Positions 1 to 8,057 are shown, counted from the first letter of the stretch. The stretch: DNA of 15,618 bases from Fluviibacter sp039805725 (GCA_039805725.1 JBDLTT010000063.1:1-15618); one strand, 5' to 3'. Translations and numbers: made by a program. Notes: generated by a model not told the origin, from the sequence alone.

Positions 1-116
1 GCCGCACGTTGCGGCTCGTTCAGGCCTGCCAGGAGCGCGTTTTTTTGCGCCATCGCCTTTTCAGAAGGCGCACCACCCAGCGGACCGCCAAAGGCTTCCG
101 GAATCGACGAATTCAT
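1..116 (-). CDS. uvrD: UvrD/PcrA-type DNA helicase, N-terminal fragment (cut by window edge)
   Basis: Reading leftwards from an ATG at 116-114, 38 complete codons are visible before the window ends. The peptide begins MNSSIPEAFGGPLG and ends LLAGLNEPQRAA. The L-N-x-x-Q-R-x-A block is the Q motif that opens the motor core of superfamily 1A helicases (UvrD, PcrA, Rep), just before the Walker A loop, which would lie outside the window. UvrD unwinds DNA in nucleotide excision and mismatch repair. The roughly 25 residues before the motif are longer than in E. coli UvrD, so the in-frame ATG at codon 22 is a possible alternative start. Only a weak ribosome-binding site (GGAT about 10 bases upstream) is visible. 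The family is likely; choosing UvrD over Rep rests on the LLxxLN spacing and is less certain. Confidence 0.6.
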   Translation of the reverse strand, partial: MNSSIPEAFGGPLGGAPSEKAMAQKNALLAGLNEPQRA

Positions 117-196
117 AGCCCGTATTATCCGGTGAAAGGCAGCGGTTTTATAACGGACTGAACTTAAAGATATTTTCAGTTTCTGGACAAATAAAC

Positions 197-225
197 TTGA
201 AATCTGACGTTATTGCCGCCATACT
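197..225 (+). promoter_or_regulatory. Probable sigma-70 promoter for the small unknown gene
   Basis: TTGAAA at 197-202 (5 of 6 to the -35 consensus), a 17-base spacer, and CATACT at 220-225 (4 of 6 to the -10 consensus). Transcription would start near 232 and leave a leader of about 80 bases before the ATG at 316. This is pattern matching only. Confidence 0.4.
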
Positions 226-315
226 TGTGCGGTGCAACAAAAAACCGCGCTTCACAAAAGCTGGTTTGCATAACCCGTGGGGAACACCCCTTTCCCGCAC
301 CCCTAGGAGAAAAAC

Positions 316-684
316 ATGAAAAACGCAAATAATCATAGCGTTATCGTTAACAAAGTACCGCCATATCCAGAAGTTCTGCCCTGGTTTGCCCGCCGCGCCG
401 GCATTAGTGAAGCCCGCGCCAAGGCGCTGTGGGATCTGACTTGTCAGGAACTGACTGCGGAAGACGATCTGAACACGCTGGCCAAAGCCCGCATGGAACG
501 GTTTATCGAGCGTATCGGCGAGGAAGCCGGTCTGCCGATCACGCCGGACTATACCGAGCAGCCCAACGGCTTTGGCTGGCTATACCGCCACTACGGTCGC
601 ATGACCGATATGGCGCTGGTCGCCGGCGGCGCGATGGCGCGCTTCTGGCACCAGGCGATGACACCGCCAAATTTGGCTAGATAA
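316..684 (+). CDS. Hypothetical protein, 122 residues
   Basis: I do not recognise this family. The gene is real by appearance: AGGAG at 305-309 sits 6 bases before the ATG, a plausible promoter lies upstream, and codon use resembles the neighbours. The product is probably a small soluble, mostly helical protein. It opens with a polar stretch (residues 1-13), then a Pro/aromatic-rich start (PPYPEVLPWFARRAG, from about residue 15), then an Ala/Leu/Glu-rich helical middle at about residues 30-72. A hydrophobic-aromatic tail follows (GWLYRHYGRM, then ALVAGGAMARFW). The hydrophobic piece near residues 98-110 is too short and polar to be a clear membrane span, and there is no signal peptide. It is divergent from the helicase gene and separated from leuS by two large hairpins, so it is probably its own transcription unit. 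The neighbours give no functional clue. Confidence 0.75.
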   Translation: MKNANNHSVIVNKVPPYPEVLPWFARRAGISEARAKALWDLTCQELTAEDDLNTLAKARMERFIERIGEEAGLPITPDYTEQPNGFGWLYRHYGRMTDMALVAGGAMARFWHQAMTPPNLAR

Positions 685-701
685 ACCGACGCTCAACGCA
701 C

Positions 702-774
702 GGATTGCGAGGATGCGTCGTTCGCTCAAGTGCTGCTCACGCGCCAACTCGCTCACAAACGCTCCCCGCAATCC
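702..774. repeat. Long imperfect hairpin, copy A of an inverted pair
   Basis: GGATTGCG (702-709) is matched by CGCAATCC (767-774). The pairing continues inwards through one mismatch and one bulge to about 718/759, giving some 15 base pairs around a 40-base loop. The minus-strand reading of the loop resembles the plus-strand loop of the hairpin at 812-882, although the stems differ in sequence. There is no T-run after it, so it is not an obvious terminator of the upstream gene. It belongs to the non-coding gap 685-958. Confidence 0.6.
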
Positions 775-811
775 TTCTAGAGCTTTCTGGTTGCCGACAC
801 CCGTTTATTGC

Positions 812-882
812 GGTTTTGGGTCTTCTTGCGGAACGAATCGGCGCGTAAGCGGCGTCTGAGTGAGGCGGGAAGACCCAAAGCC
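812..882. repeat. Long hairpin, copy B of an inverted pair
   Basis: The 14-base arms 812-825 and 869-882 pair fully as RNA, with one G-U wobble. Four more inner pairs (826-829 with 865-868, two of them G-U) give about 18 base pairs around a 35-base loop. The loop (GGAACGAATCGGCGCG onward) aligns with the reverse complement of the loop at 702-774. The rest of the gap up to leuS carries only the -10 element described separately. Confidence 0.65.
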
Positions 883-917
883 AGCCCACCCCAAGCGGAA
901 ATCGGGCTCCGGCCCAG

Positions 918-923
918 TATAAT
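918..923 (+). promoter_or_regulatory. Perfect -10 hexamer, probable leuS promoter
   Basis: TATAAT at 918-923 lies 35 bases before the leuS ATG, in an otherwise GC-rich stretch. No good -35 hexamer stands at 16-18 bases (GCGGAA at 895-900), so the promoter may be weak or need an activator. A small GGGC/GCCC inverted repeat (904-907/912-915) occupies the spacer. Confidence 0.45.
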
Positions 924-958
924 CAGGCGTTTTGAAGCATTCAACACGATAAAACGCC

Positions 959-3583
959 ATGCAGGAAAAATATCTGCCCGCCGACATTGAAACGGCCGTG
1001 CAAAAACACTGGCACGACGCCAAATCCGATCTCGCCGTCGAAAACCCGGACAGACCGAAGTACTACTGCCTGTCCATGTTCCCCTACCCCAGCGGCAAGC
1101 TGCACATGGGGCACGTGCGCAACTACACCATCGGCGATGTGCTGGCACGTTATCACGGCATGCAGGGCTACAACGTGCTGCAACCCATGGGCTGGGACGC
1201 CTTCGGCATGCCTGCCGAAAACGCCGCGCTGCAGAACAACGTACCGCCAGCCAAGTGGACCTACGAAAACATCGATGCCATGCGCGCACAACTGCAGCGC
1301 CTGGGTTTTGCCTTTGACTGGTCACGCGAACTGGCCACCTGCACCCCCGAGTACTACCGCTGGGAACAATGGCTGTTCACCCGTCTGTATGAAAAGGGCC
1401 TGATCTACAAAAAACTGGGCACCGTCAACTGGGATCCGGTCGACCAGACCGTGCTGGCCAACGAACAGGTCATCGATGGTCGTGGCTGGCGTTCAGGCGC
1501 GCTGATCGAAAAGCGCGAGATCCCGATGTATTACATGGCGATCACCCAATACGCCGAGGAACTGCTGACGGATCTGGATTCGCTCACCGGCTGGCCGGAG
1601 CAGGTGCGCCTGATGCAGAAAAACTGGATCGGCAAGAGCGAAGGCGTGCGTTTCGCCTTCCCTTACACGCTTGACGGTCAGAACGACCAGCTGTGGGTAT
1701 TCACCACCCGCGCCGACACGATCATGGGCGTGACCTATGTTGCTGTGGCGCCGGAACATCCGCTGGCGCAACGCGCTGCCGAGAAAAACCCGGCGGTCGC
1801 GACATTTATCGATGACTGCAAACAGGGGGGCGTGGCCGAGGCCGACCTGGCGACGATGGAAAAATCCGGTGTGGACACCGGTTTTACCGTCACGCACCCG
1901 CTGACTGGCGAACCCGTGCCGGTGTGGGTCGGCAACTACGTTTTGATGGGTTACGGCGATGGCGCCGTGATGGGGGTGCCCGCTCATGATGAACGCGACT
2001 TTGCCTTCGCTAAAAAATACGCCCTGCCGATCAAACAGGTTATTGCCGTTGAGGGCCAAAGCTTCGACAACGCCGCCTGGCAAGACTGGTACGGCGATAA
2101 ACAACATGGCGTCTGCATCGACTCTGGCGCTTACAACGGCCTCAAATATCAGCAGGCGGTCGACAGGATTGCCGGCGATCTTTACGCCAAAGGCCTCGGT
2201 GAAAAGAAAACCCAGTTCCGTCTGCGCGACTGGGGCATCTCGCGTCAACGTTACTGGGGCTGCCCGATTCCGATCATCCACTGTGCCGATTGCGGCGATG
2301 TACCGGTACCGGATGATCAGCTACCCGTCGTGCTCCCTGAAGACGTGGAAATTACTGGCGCCGGTTCGCCGCTCGCCCGCATGCCTGAGTTTTACGAAAC
2401 TACCTGCCCCAAGTGCGGCAAGGCCGCCAAGCGCGAAACCGACACGATGGACACCTTCGTCGAGTCATCGTGGTACTTTGTGCGCTACGCCTGTCCGGAT
2501 AACGCCGATCAAATGGTGGATCAACGCGCCGCGTATTGGCTGAAGGGCGGCGTCGATCAATACATCGGCGGTATCGAACACGCCATTCTGCATTTGCTCT
2601 ATGCGCGTTTCTTCACCAAGCTGATGCGCGATGTCGGTCTGTTCAAGAGCAATGGTTTCGAATTGAACGAACCTTTCGCCAACCTGCTGACGCAGGGGAT
2701 GGTGGTGGCGCCAACCTTCTATCGCGAAGGCGATGGTGGCAAGAAGCGGTGGTTTAATCCGGCCGACGTGGATGTGGCGACGGATGAGCGGGGTCGCCCG
2801 ACCGGCGCGACCCTCAAGGCCGATGGTCAACCCGTAGTCGTTGGTGGCACGGAAAAGATGTCGAAGTCGAAGAACAACGGTGTCGACCCGCAGATTCTGA
2901 TTGATCAGTATGGTGCTGATACGGCGCGTCTGTTCATGATGTTCGCCAGCCCGCCCGATCAGTCGCTGGAGTGGTCAGACGCCGGCGTTGAAGGCGCGCA
3001 CCGTTTCCTGCGTCGTCTCTGGAAGCTGGCTTATGAACACGTCAGCGCTGGCGTCGTGGCTGCAGCGAATAACGACAACGTACTGAGCGATGCGCAGAAA
3101 GATCTGCGTCGCAAACTGCACCAGACGATTCAGAAGGTATCGGACGACTACGGCCGCCGTCAGCAGTTCAACACAGTGATCGCCGCCGTGATGGAATTGC
3201 TCAATGCCGCCGACAAGACGCCGCTCGACGATGCTGCCGGTCGCGCGCTGCGTCAGGAACTTCTCGAGGCCGCTGTGCTGATGCTGTTCCCGATCGTGCC
3301 GCATGTCGGCGAAGCGATTTACGCCGAACTGAAGCCGGGCCACAACGTGGCTACGCAACGCTTCCCGGTCTGCGACCCGGCGGCGCTGGTGCAATCGGAA
3401 ATCGAACTGGTGCTGCAGATCAACGGCAAACACCGCGGCAGCATCCGCGTCGCGGCCGATGCCGATAAGGCCAGCATCGAGGCCACGGCCGTCGCCAGCG
3501 AAGCAGCACAGAAGCAACTGAACGGCACTGCGCCCAAAAAGGTGGTGGTCGTGCCCGGCCGCCTCGTTAATATCGTCGCCTAA
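959..3583 (+). CDS. leuS: Leucyl-tRNA synthetase, class I
   Basis: Charges tRNA-Leu with leucine in the cytoplasm. The 874-residue product has the family's full length (E. coli 860). It shows the class I signatures HMGH (residues 49-52, in the block PYPSGKLHMGHVRNY) and KMSKS (633-637). The inserted CP1 editing domain lies between, carrying the T-T-R-x-D-T region that hydrolyses mischarged tRNA. Two Cys pairs (C442/C445 and C483/C486) fit the zinc module of bacterial LeuRS. The C-terminus ends in the small tRNA-contacting domain (LVLQINGKHRGSIRV). The start is supported by alignment in memory with E. coli (MQEQYRPEEIE against MQEKYLPADIE), although no good Shine-Dalgarno precedes it. It heads the leuS-lptE-holA run, a gene order common in proteobacteria. 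Confidence 0.98.
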   Translation: MQEKYLPADIETAVQKHWHDAKSDLAVENPDRPKYYCLSMFPYPSGKLHMGHVRNYTIGDVLARYHGMQGYNVLQPMGWDAFGMPAENAALQNNVPPAKWTYENIDAMRAQLQRLGFAFDWSRELATCTPEYYRWEQWLFTRLYEKGLIYKKLGTVNWDPVDQTVLANEQVIDGRGWRSGALIEKREIPMYYMAITQYAEELLTDLDSLTGWPEQVRLMQKNWIGKSEGVRFAFPYTLDGQNDQLWVFTTRADTIMGVTYVAVAPEHPLAQRAAEKNPAVATFIDDCKQGGVAEADLATMEKSGVDTGFTVTHPLTGEPVPVWVGNYVLMGYGDGAVMGVPAHDERDFAFAKKYALPIKQVIAVEGQSFDNAAWQDWYGDKQHGVCIDSGAYNGLKYQQAVDRIAGDLYAKGLGEKKTQFRLRDWGISRQRYWGCPIPIIHCADCGDVPVPDDQLPVVLPEDVEITGAGSPLARMPEFYETTCPKCGKAAKRETDTMDTFVESSWYFVRYACPDNADQMVDQRAAYWLKGGVDQYIGGIEHAILHLLYARFFTKLMRDVGLFKSNGFELNEPFANLLTQGMVVAPTFYREGDGGKKRWFNPADVDVATDERGRPTGATLKADGQPVVVGGTEKMSKSKNNGVDPQILIDQYGADTARLFMMFASPPDQSLEWSDAGVEGAHRFLRRLWKLAYEHVSAGVVAAANNDNVLSDAQKDLRRKLHQTIQKVSDDYGRRQQFNTVIAAVMELLNAADKTPLDDAAGRALRQELLEAAVLMLFPIVPHVGEAIYAELKPGHNVATQRFPVCDPAALVQSEIELVLQINGKHRGSIRVAADADKASIEATAVASEAAQKQLNGTAPKKVVVVPGRLVNIVA

Positions 3584-3609
3584 GCCCACCCAAGCCAGAA
3601 AGGTCGATC

Positions 3610-4275
3610 ATGTCGCGTCTGTTTCATCTCTTCGGCGTCAGGCAGCTGCTGATTGGCCTCGTCGTACTTGCTGTTGCGGCCGGGTGTGGCTTCAAGCTGC
3701 GTGGCGCCATCAGCGTCGACCTGCCGTTCAAAACGGTTTATGTTGCGGGCGTGGCGGACACCTCGCCCTTTGCGCAGGTACTGAAATCCCAGTTGCGCGC
3801 CAATGGCATTGGTGTTGTTCCCGAGGAATACAAAGACCGGGCGCAGGTCATCTTGCGCGTATTGGGCGATCAGCAAACCAAGACCGTGGTGGCCGTGAAC
3901 CCGAGCGGTCTGGCACGGGAGTACCGCCTGACGTATCGTCTGGGCTTCCGCGTGGAATCGGGCAGCGGCATAGAGCTCTATCCGGCCACAACAATTGAAC
4001 TGATGCGGGAGATTTCGTTCAATCCGCAAACACCACAGGAAGTCCTGTCGAAAGAACAGGAAGACGCGATGTTGATCCGCGACATGCAGAACGATGCCGC
4101 GATTCAGGTCATGCAACGTCTGTCGACCATCCGTGTGCCACCCGGTACCGTGCTGACCGCCCCGAAAAAACCCAAATCGGAAGTCGGCAAACGGAGTCCG
4201 GACTCAACGCCCACGAATACGAACGCAGGGTTAACGACTGCCGATGGGTTGCCACCCCTGGGGGTCGAGCAGTGA
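3610..4275 (+). CDS. lptE: LPS-assembly lipoprotein LptE (RlpB family)
   Basis: LptE plugs the LptD barrel in the outer membrane and helps insert lipopolysaccharide into the outer leaflet. The 221-residue product starts with a lipoprotein signal: a hydrophobic run (LLIGLVVLAVAAG, about residues 13-25), then Cys26 in the lipobox A-A-G-C. After it comes GFKLRG, the usual opening of mature LptE. The middle (residues 35-175) fits the LptE fold, including LAREYRLTYRLGF and the late segment AMLIRDMQNDAAIQVMQRL. The last 45 residues are Lys/Pro/Ser/Thr-rich and probably disordered. AAGG lies close before the ATG. The gene begins 26 bases after leuS and its stop overlaps the start of holA by 4 bases, so the two are probably translationally coupled. 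Confidence 0.93.
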   Translation: MSRLFHLFGVRQLLIGLVVLAVAAGCGFKLRGAISVDLPFKTVYVAGVADTSPFAQVLKSQLRANGIGVVPEEYKDRAQVILRVLGDQQTKTVVAVNPSGLAREYRLTYRLGFRVESGSGIELYPATTIELMREISFNPQTPQEVLSKEQEDAMLIRDMQNDAAIQVMQRLSTIRVPPGTVLTAPKKPKSEVGKRSPDSTPTNTNAGLTTADGLPPLGVEQ

Positions 4276-5297
4276 ATCTGGGCGGCACGGATGGGACAAA
4301 TGGCTCAGGCCGTCTAGCTGCCCATCTGAATGGTCCCTTGGCGCCGGTTTACGCCATCCATGGTGACGATCCGCTGCTGGTGATTGAAGCAGCGGACGCC
4401 ATCCGCAGCGCCGCCCGCGACAAAGGCTTTACCGAGCGCGAGGTGCTAACGGTCAGCCACCCCTTCGACTGGAAGCAACTGGCTTATGCCACGCAGGGCG
4501 GCTCGCTCTTCGGCGATAGCAAAATCGTTGAACTGCGCGTGCCCACCGGCAAGCTGGGTCGGGGTGGGCCCGAAGCACTGCAGGCACTCATCGATGAAGC
4601 ACCGCCGACAGCGGCCGATTTTGTCATCATCATGACCCTGCACGAATTCGGCTGGCGCGAACAGAAGGCCGCCTGGTTTCAGAATTTCATGAGCCGTCAA
4701 AACGCCATCGTCATCCCCTGCGTGCCACCCGGCATCAAGGCGCTGCCGCGCTGGATCGCCGAACGACTGGCACGACAGCAGCAGTCGGCGCCGCCCGATG
4801 CCCTGGAATACATCGCGCATCATGTCGAGGGCAATCTGCTCGCCGCCAATCAGGAAGTACTGAAGCTGGGGTTGCTCTACCCGACGGGCCCGCTCACCCT
4901 GGAGCAGATTCAAGCCGCCGTGGTCGACGTCTCACGACTCGATATGGACAGTTTGCGCAGCGCGCTCCTCGACGGGGATCTGGCGCGCTTCTCCCGCACC
5001 CTCACCGGCCTGCGTGAACAGGGGGAGGCGTTGCCCCTGATTCTGTTCTGGATGGCTGAGGATATTCGCGCACTCGTACAACTCACCGCCCCTGGCGGCT
5101 CACCCGAAGAACGCCTGCGGTCCATGCGGATGCCACCGCAACGGGCGCAGCAGCTGCGCGGCGCTGCCCAGCGTCGGACCAAACTCAGCTGGCGTGTCGC
5201 ATTGGAACAAATCAGTCGTTTAGACCGACTGTCCAAAGGCATCGGCCAGGGCGACCCGTGGACCGAACTCGCCGCACTTGCCTTAAAACTCTGCTGA
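4272..5297 (+). CDS. holA: DNA polymerase III subunit delta
   Basis: Delta is the wrench of the clamp loader: it opens the beta sliding clamp so that it can be loaded on primed DNA. The product is 341 residues (E. coli 343). The N-terminus contains LAPVYAIHGDDPLLVIEA, matching the family block L-x-x-x-Y-L-L-x-G-[ND]-[DE]-P-L-L at the start of the AAA+-like domain. It goes on through GGSLFGDSKIVELR and ALPRWIAERL to the helical collar domain (HHVEGNLLAANQEVLKL). As in other delta proteins there is no P-loop. The start is GTG at 4272, overlapping the lptE stop as GTGA, with a G-rich stretch just upstream. About 13 residues precede the first conserved block. Confidence 0.95.
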   Translation: MNLGGTDGTNGSGRLAAHLNGPLAPVYAIHGDDPLLVIEAADAIRSAARDKGFTEREVLTVSHPFDWKQLAYATQGGSLFGDSKIVELRVPTGKLGRGGPEALQALIDEAPPTAADFVIIMTLHEFGWREQKAAWFQNFMSRQNAIVIPCVPPGIKALPRWIAERLARQQQSAPPDALEYIAHHVEGNLLAANQEVLKLGLLYPTGPLTLEQIQAAVVDVSRLDMDSLRSALLDGDLARFSRTLTGLREQGEALPLILFWMAEDIRALVQLTAPGGSPEERLRSMRMPPQRAQQLRGAAQRRTKLSWRVALEQISRLDRLSKGIGQGDPWTELAALALKLC

Positions 5298-5313
5298 CAG
5301 GCATTATTGCCCC

Positions 5314-6588
5314 ATGACGACACAAAACAACCCCCAACTCGAACAATCGATTCGCCAACTGGCCAAGGATGCGCGTGCGGCGTCCCGTGGCATGGCGCGC
5401 GCGTCGACCGAACAGAAGAACAACGCCCTGCTAATGCTGGCACGACTGATTCGCGAACAGGCGGCTGCGCTTCGCGCGGCGAACGAACTGGATCTGGACG
5501 CTGCCCGCAAGAGCGGGCTGGAAGCGGCCATGCTCGATCGCCTCACGCTGAGCGACAAGGGTATCGTGGCGATGGCTGAAGGCGTCGAACAGATCGCCTC
5601 CCTGCCCGACCCGGTGGGCAGCATTACCGACATGAACACCCGGCCCTCGGGCATTCAGCTGGGCAAGATGCGCGTGCCGCTTGGCGTGATCGGTATCATT
5701 TACGAAGCGCGCCCTAATGTGACGGCCGACGCAGCCGCATTGTGCATCAAGTCTGGCAACGCCACCATTCTGCGGGGCGGCTCGGAGGCCTTGAACAGCA
5801 ACCGCGCGATTGCCGCGCTGGTGCAACAGGCGTTAGCCTCTGCCGGTCTGCCGGCGCAGGGGGTGCAATGCATCGATACCACGGATCGTGCCGCTGTCGG
5901 CATTCTGATCACGCTGCGCGATGATATCGACGTGATCGTGCCGCGCGGCGGCAAGGGACTCATCGAACGCCTGATGAAGGAATCGCGCGTGCCGATGATC
6001 AAGCATCTGGATGGCAACTGCCACGTGTATATCGATGACGACGCCGATCACGAGATGGCACTGCGCATTGTCGAGAACGCCAAGACGCAACGCTATGGCA
6101 CCTGCAACACAACCGAATCGCTGTTGGTGGCTCGCAGCGTGGCGAAGGATCTGCTGCCCCGTATCGCCGCCATGCTCAAGAGCAAAGATGTGGAGATTCG
6201 TGGTTGTGCCGAAACGCAGGCACTACTGCCCGGCGCCATTGCTGCGACAGAGGACGACTGGTATACCGAATACCTGGCGCCGATCATCGCTGTGAAGATT
6301 GTCTCTGGTCTGGATGAAGCCATCGCCCATATCAATACCTATTCGTCGCAGCATACTGAAGCCATTATCACCGACCACTACGGCAACGCCATGCGCTTCC
6401 TGCGCGAAGTGGATTCCAGCTCGGTGATGGTGAATGCGTCGACGCGTTTCGCCGATGGATTCGAGTATGGTCTCGGCGCCGAGATTGGCATTTCGACCGA
6501 CAAGATTCATGCGCGCGGTCCGGTCGGGCTGGAGGGTCTGACCTCGCAGAAATGGGTCGTACTCGGCCATGGCGAAATCCGCGGCTGA
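5314..6588 (+). CDS. proA: Glutamate-5-semialdehyde dehydrogenase (gamma-glutamyl phosphate reductase)
   Basis: Reduces gamma-glutamyl phosphate to glutamate-5-semialdehyde with NADPH, the second step of proline synthesis. The 424-residue product has the usual length (E. coli 417) and is collinear throughout. Blocks include PLGVIGIIYEARPNVT (about residues 121-136), SGNATILRGGSEA, IVPRGGKGL and the catalytic motif NAKTQRYGTCNTTES, in which Cys264 is the expected nucleophile. The C-terminus has the family signature GLGAEIGISTDKIHARGPVGLEGLT. It starts 16 bases after holA; no strong Shine-Dalgarno is seen, so coupling to holA translation is possible. proB, which makes the substrate, is not in this window. 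Confidence 0.97.
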   Translation: MTTQNNPQLEQSIRQLAKDARAASRGMARASTEQKNNALLMLARLIREQAAALRAANELDLDAARKSGLEAAMLDRLTLSDKGIVAMAEGVEQIASLPDPVGSITDMNTRPSGIQLGKMRVPLGVIGIIYEARPNVTADAAALCIKSGNATILRGGSEALNSNRAIAALVQQALASAGLPAQGVQCIDTTDRAAVGILITLRDDIDVIVPRGGKGLIERLMKESRVPMIKHLDGNCHVYIDDDADHEMALRIVENAKTQRYGTCNTTESLLVARSVAKDLLPRIAAMLKSKDVEIRGCAETQALLPGAIAATEDDWYTEYLAPIIAVKIVSGLDEAIAHINTYSSQHTEAIITDHYGNAMRFLREVDSSSVMVNASTRFADGFEYGLGAEIGISTDKIHARGPVGLEGLTSQKWVVLGHGEIRG

Positions 6589-7141
6589 TCACCATAACCC
6601 TAGCGACGCATCGTTTGACGCTGTCTTGCGGTTGGGTGATGTCGCCCCGCAAGCGCCCACCAACCTGCGTGACCAGGTTTCCCTTGGGTTGCGGCTCAAC
6701 ACAGAAGGCGACGCGCTCTCTGAGCTGGTATTTTTGACCAGCCCGGCACCAGCACGTGCGGTACGCGCTAGCGTCTGCGGCAGGCGCGAGCCGTTGCTAG
6801 AAGATATCCATCGTCAGCTTCGCGCCTGGTTTGCCGACCCCGCTCACGCGTTTTCGTTACCCTTGAGCCAGGCGCGCACGCCATTTCAGGAACGTTTGCG
6901 CACGGCGCTCTGTAAAACCCACAGCGGCGAAACTTTGACCTACGCCGAACTCGCCAAACAACTCCACAGTGCGCCACGCGCCGTTGGCCAGGCACTTGGC
7001 AGCAACACACTGCCCCTCATCGTGCCTTGTCACCGCATTATCTCGGCAGGTAGGAATCGATTAACGGGCTTTAACCACGCCAGCGATGGCCCCATGCTCT
7101 CGCTGAAGGCCTGGCTACTGGAACGGGAAGCGCGTGCCTAG
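6569..7141 (+). CDS. ogt: Methylated-DNA--protein-cysteine S-methyltransferase (Ogt/AGT type)
   Basis: Repairs O6-alkylguanine by irreversible transfer of the alkyl group to its own cysteine. The 190-residue product carries the signature LPLIVPCHRII, with acceptor Cys154. Before it comes RAVGQALGSN, which supplies the arginine finger and the asparagine hinge. The winged-helix DNA-binding part starts near TPFQERLRTAL and THSGETLTYAELAKQL. The residue after the hinge Asn is Thr rather than the common Pro, an unremarkable change. The N-terminal 80 residues match the poorly conserved first domain. The ATG lies 20 bases inside the end of proA, and the gene overlaps xerD by 8 bases, so it is embedded in the operon. 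The start is tentative because no clear ribosome-binding site is visible. Confidence 0.9.
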   Translation: MAKSAADHHNPSDASFDAVLRLGDVAPQAPTNLRDQVSLGLRLNTEGDALSELVFLTSPAPARAVRASVCGRREPLLEDIHRQLRAWFADPAHAFSLPLSQARTPFQERLRTALCKTHSGETLTYAELAKQLHSAPRAVGQALGSNTLPLIVPCHRIISAGRNRLTGFNHASDGPMLSLKAWLLEREARA

Positions 7142-8057
7142 GCCTCCTTCGCAACCACCGCTCCCACCCGACGCCCAACAGGTGGTCGATGTTTTTTGCG
7201 ACAGCCTCTGGCTCGAAGCTGGCCTTTCGGCGAATTCTCTATCCAGTTATCGACGGGATCTGACCGCACTGGCGCACTGGCTCCTCAAACAGCAGCGCGA
7301 TTTGCGCACAGCGACCGATGCGGATCTGAATCGTTACGTGGCACATCTGGCACAGACGCACAAACAGAGTTCACAGGCACGCGCGATTTCAACGCTACGA
7401 CGCTATTTCCGCTGGTCCGTCTCGCGCGGGGAGCGTGCCGACGATCCGACACGCACATTGGTGATGCCGATTCGACCGGGCCGTTTACCCAAGACGCTGA
7501 GCGAAGCCCACGTCGAAGCACTCCTGGAAGCACCCGATCAAAGTACCGCCCGCGGTCTCCGCGACCTGGCCATGCTGGAAGTGCTGTACGCCACCGGGTT
7601 GCGCGTGTCGGAGCTTGTGAATTTGCGACTCACCGACTTGAACCGCGACATGGGCGTCGTGCGCGTCATGGGCAAAGGCGACAAGGAGCGACTTGTGCCG
7701 CTCGGCGAAGCGGCGCTCGATGCCATTCAACGCTACATGGACTGGGCGCGCCAAGAGCTCACAGACGGCCAGCCGGCGGATGTGCTGTTCATTGGCCAGA
7801 AGACGAAGCCGCTAACGCGCCAGGGCTTCTGGCAGATTATCAAACGTTATGGCGTTAAAGCCGGCATTCCGCGCGAACGCTTATCACCGCACGTGCTGCG
7901 CCATGCCTTTGCAACACACCTCATTAATCATGGTGCCGATTTGCGCGTCGTTCAGTTGCTGCTGGGGCACGCCAGCATTACGACCACGCAAATTTATACG
8001 CACGTGGCGCGCGAGCGCTTGAAGTCACTGCACGAAAAACATCACCCCAGAGGTTAA
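7134..8057 (+). CDS. xerD: Tyrosine recombinase XerD
   Basis: XerD, with XerC, resolves chromosome dimers at dif near the septum under FtsK control. The 307-residue product has an N-terminal SAM-like core-binding domain (about residues 15-105, with GLSANSLSSYRRDL) and a C-terminal catalytic domain. All active-site residues are present: Arg157 (ATGLRVSEL), Lys181 (GKGDKER), His253 and Arg256 (HVLRHAFATHL), His279 (LLGHASITTTQ) and the nucleophile Tyr288 (IYTHV). Proximity to housekeeping genes, full length and collinearity favour XerD over an integrase; XerC is the main alternative. Translation probably starts at GTG 7134, 8 bases inside ogt, with GGGAAG shortly upstream; a start near 7182 is also possible. 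The stop overlaps the end of the convergent folB by 4 bases. Confidence 0.93.
   Translation: MPRPPSQPPLPPDAQQVVDVFCDSLWLEAGLSANSLSSYRRDLTALAHWLLKQQRDLRTATDADLNRYVAHLAQTHKQSSQARAISTLRRYFRWSVSRGERADDPTRTLVMPIRPGRLPKTLSEAHVEALLEAPDQSTARGLRDLAMLEVLYATGLRVSELVNLRLTDLNRDMGVVRVMGKGDKERLVPLGEAALDAIQRYMDWARQELTDGQPADVLFIGQKTKPLTRQGFWQIIKRYGVKAGIPRERLSPHVLRHAFATHLINHGADLRVVQLLLGHASITTTQIYTHVARERLKSLHEKHHPRG

Noticed and set aside
580..771. Minus-strand frame over hairpin A and the end of the unknown gene (contains SELAREQHLSER), similar to a plus-strand frame through hairpin B (NESARKRRLSE)
   Set aside because: The protein-level likeness follows from the shared loop sequence in the two hairpins. Neither frame has a start signal or a believable length, so I treat it as a DNA or RNA element, not a gene remnant.
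702..882. Integron attC site
   Set aside because: The size and hairpin form are suggestive, but the required GTTRRRY/RYYYAAC core boxes are absent and there is no integrase or cassette gene nearby; XerD at 7134 is the housekeeping enzyme.
777..1325. Open frame of 182 codons on the minus strand, antisense to the start of leuS
   Set aside because: It runs through the intergenic hairpins and the leuS promoter, is Arg/Trp/Ser/Cys-rich as expected of a GC-rich shadow, and matches no family I know.
1493..2281. Open frame of 262 codons on the minus strand inside leuS
   Set aside because: It lies fully within the conserved editing and catalytic parts of LeuS, and its His/Val/Asp-rich product has no recognisable motif or start signal.
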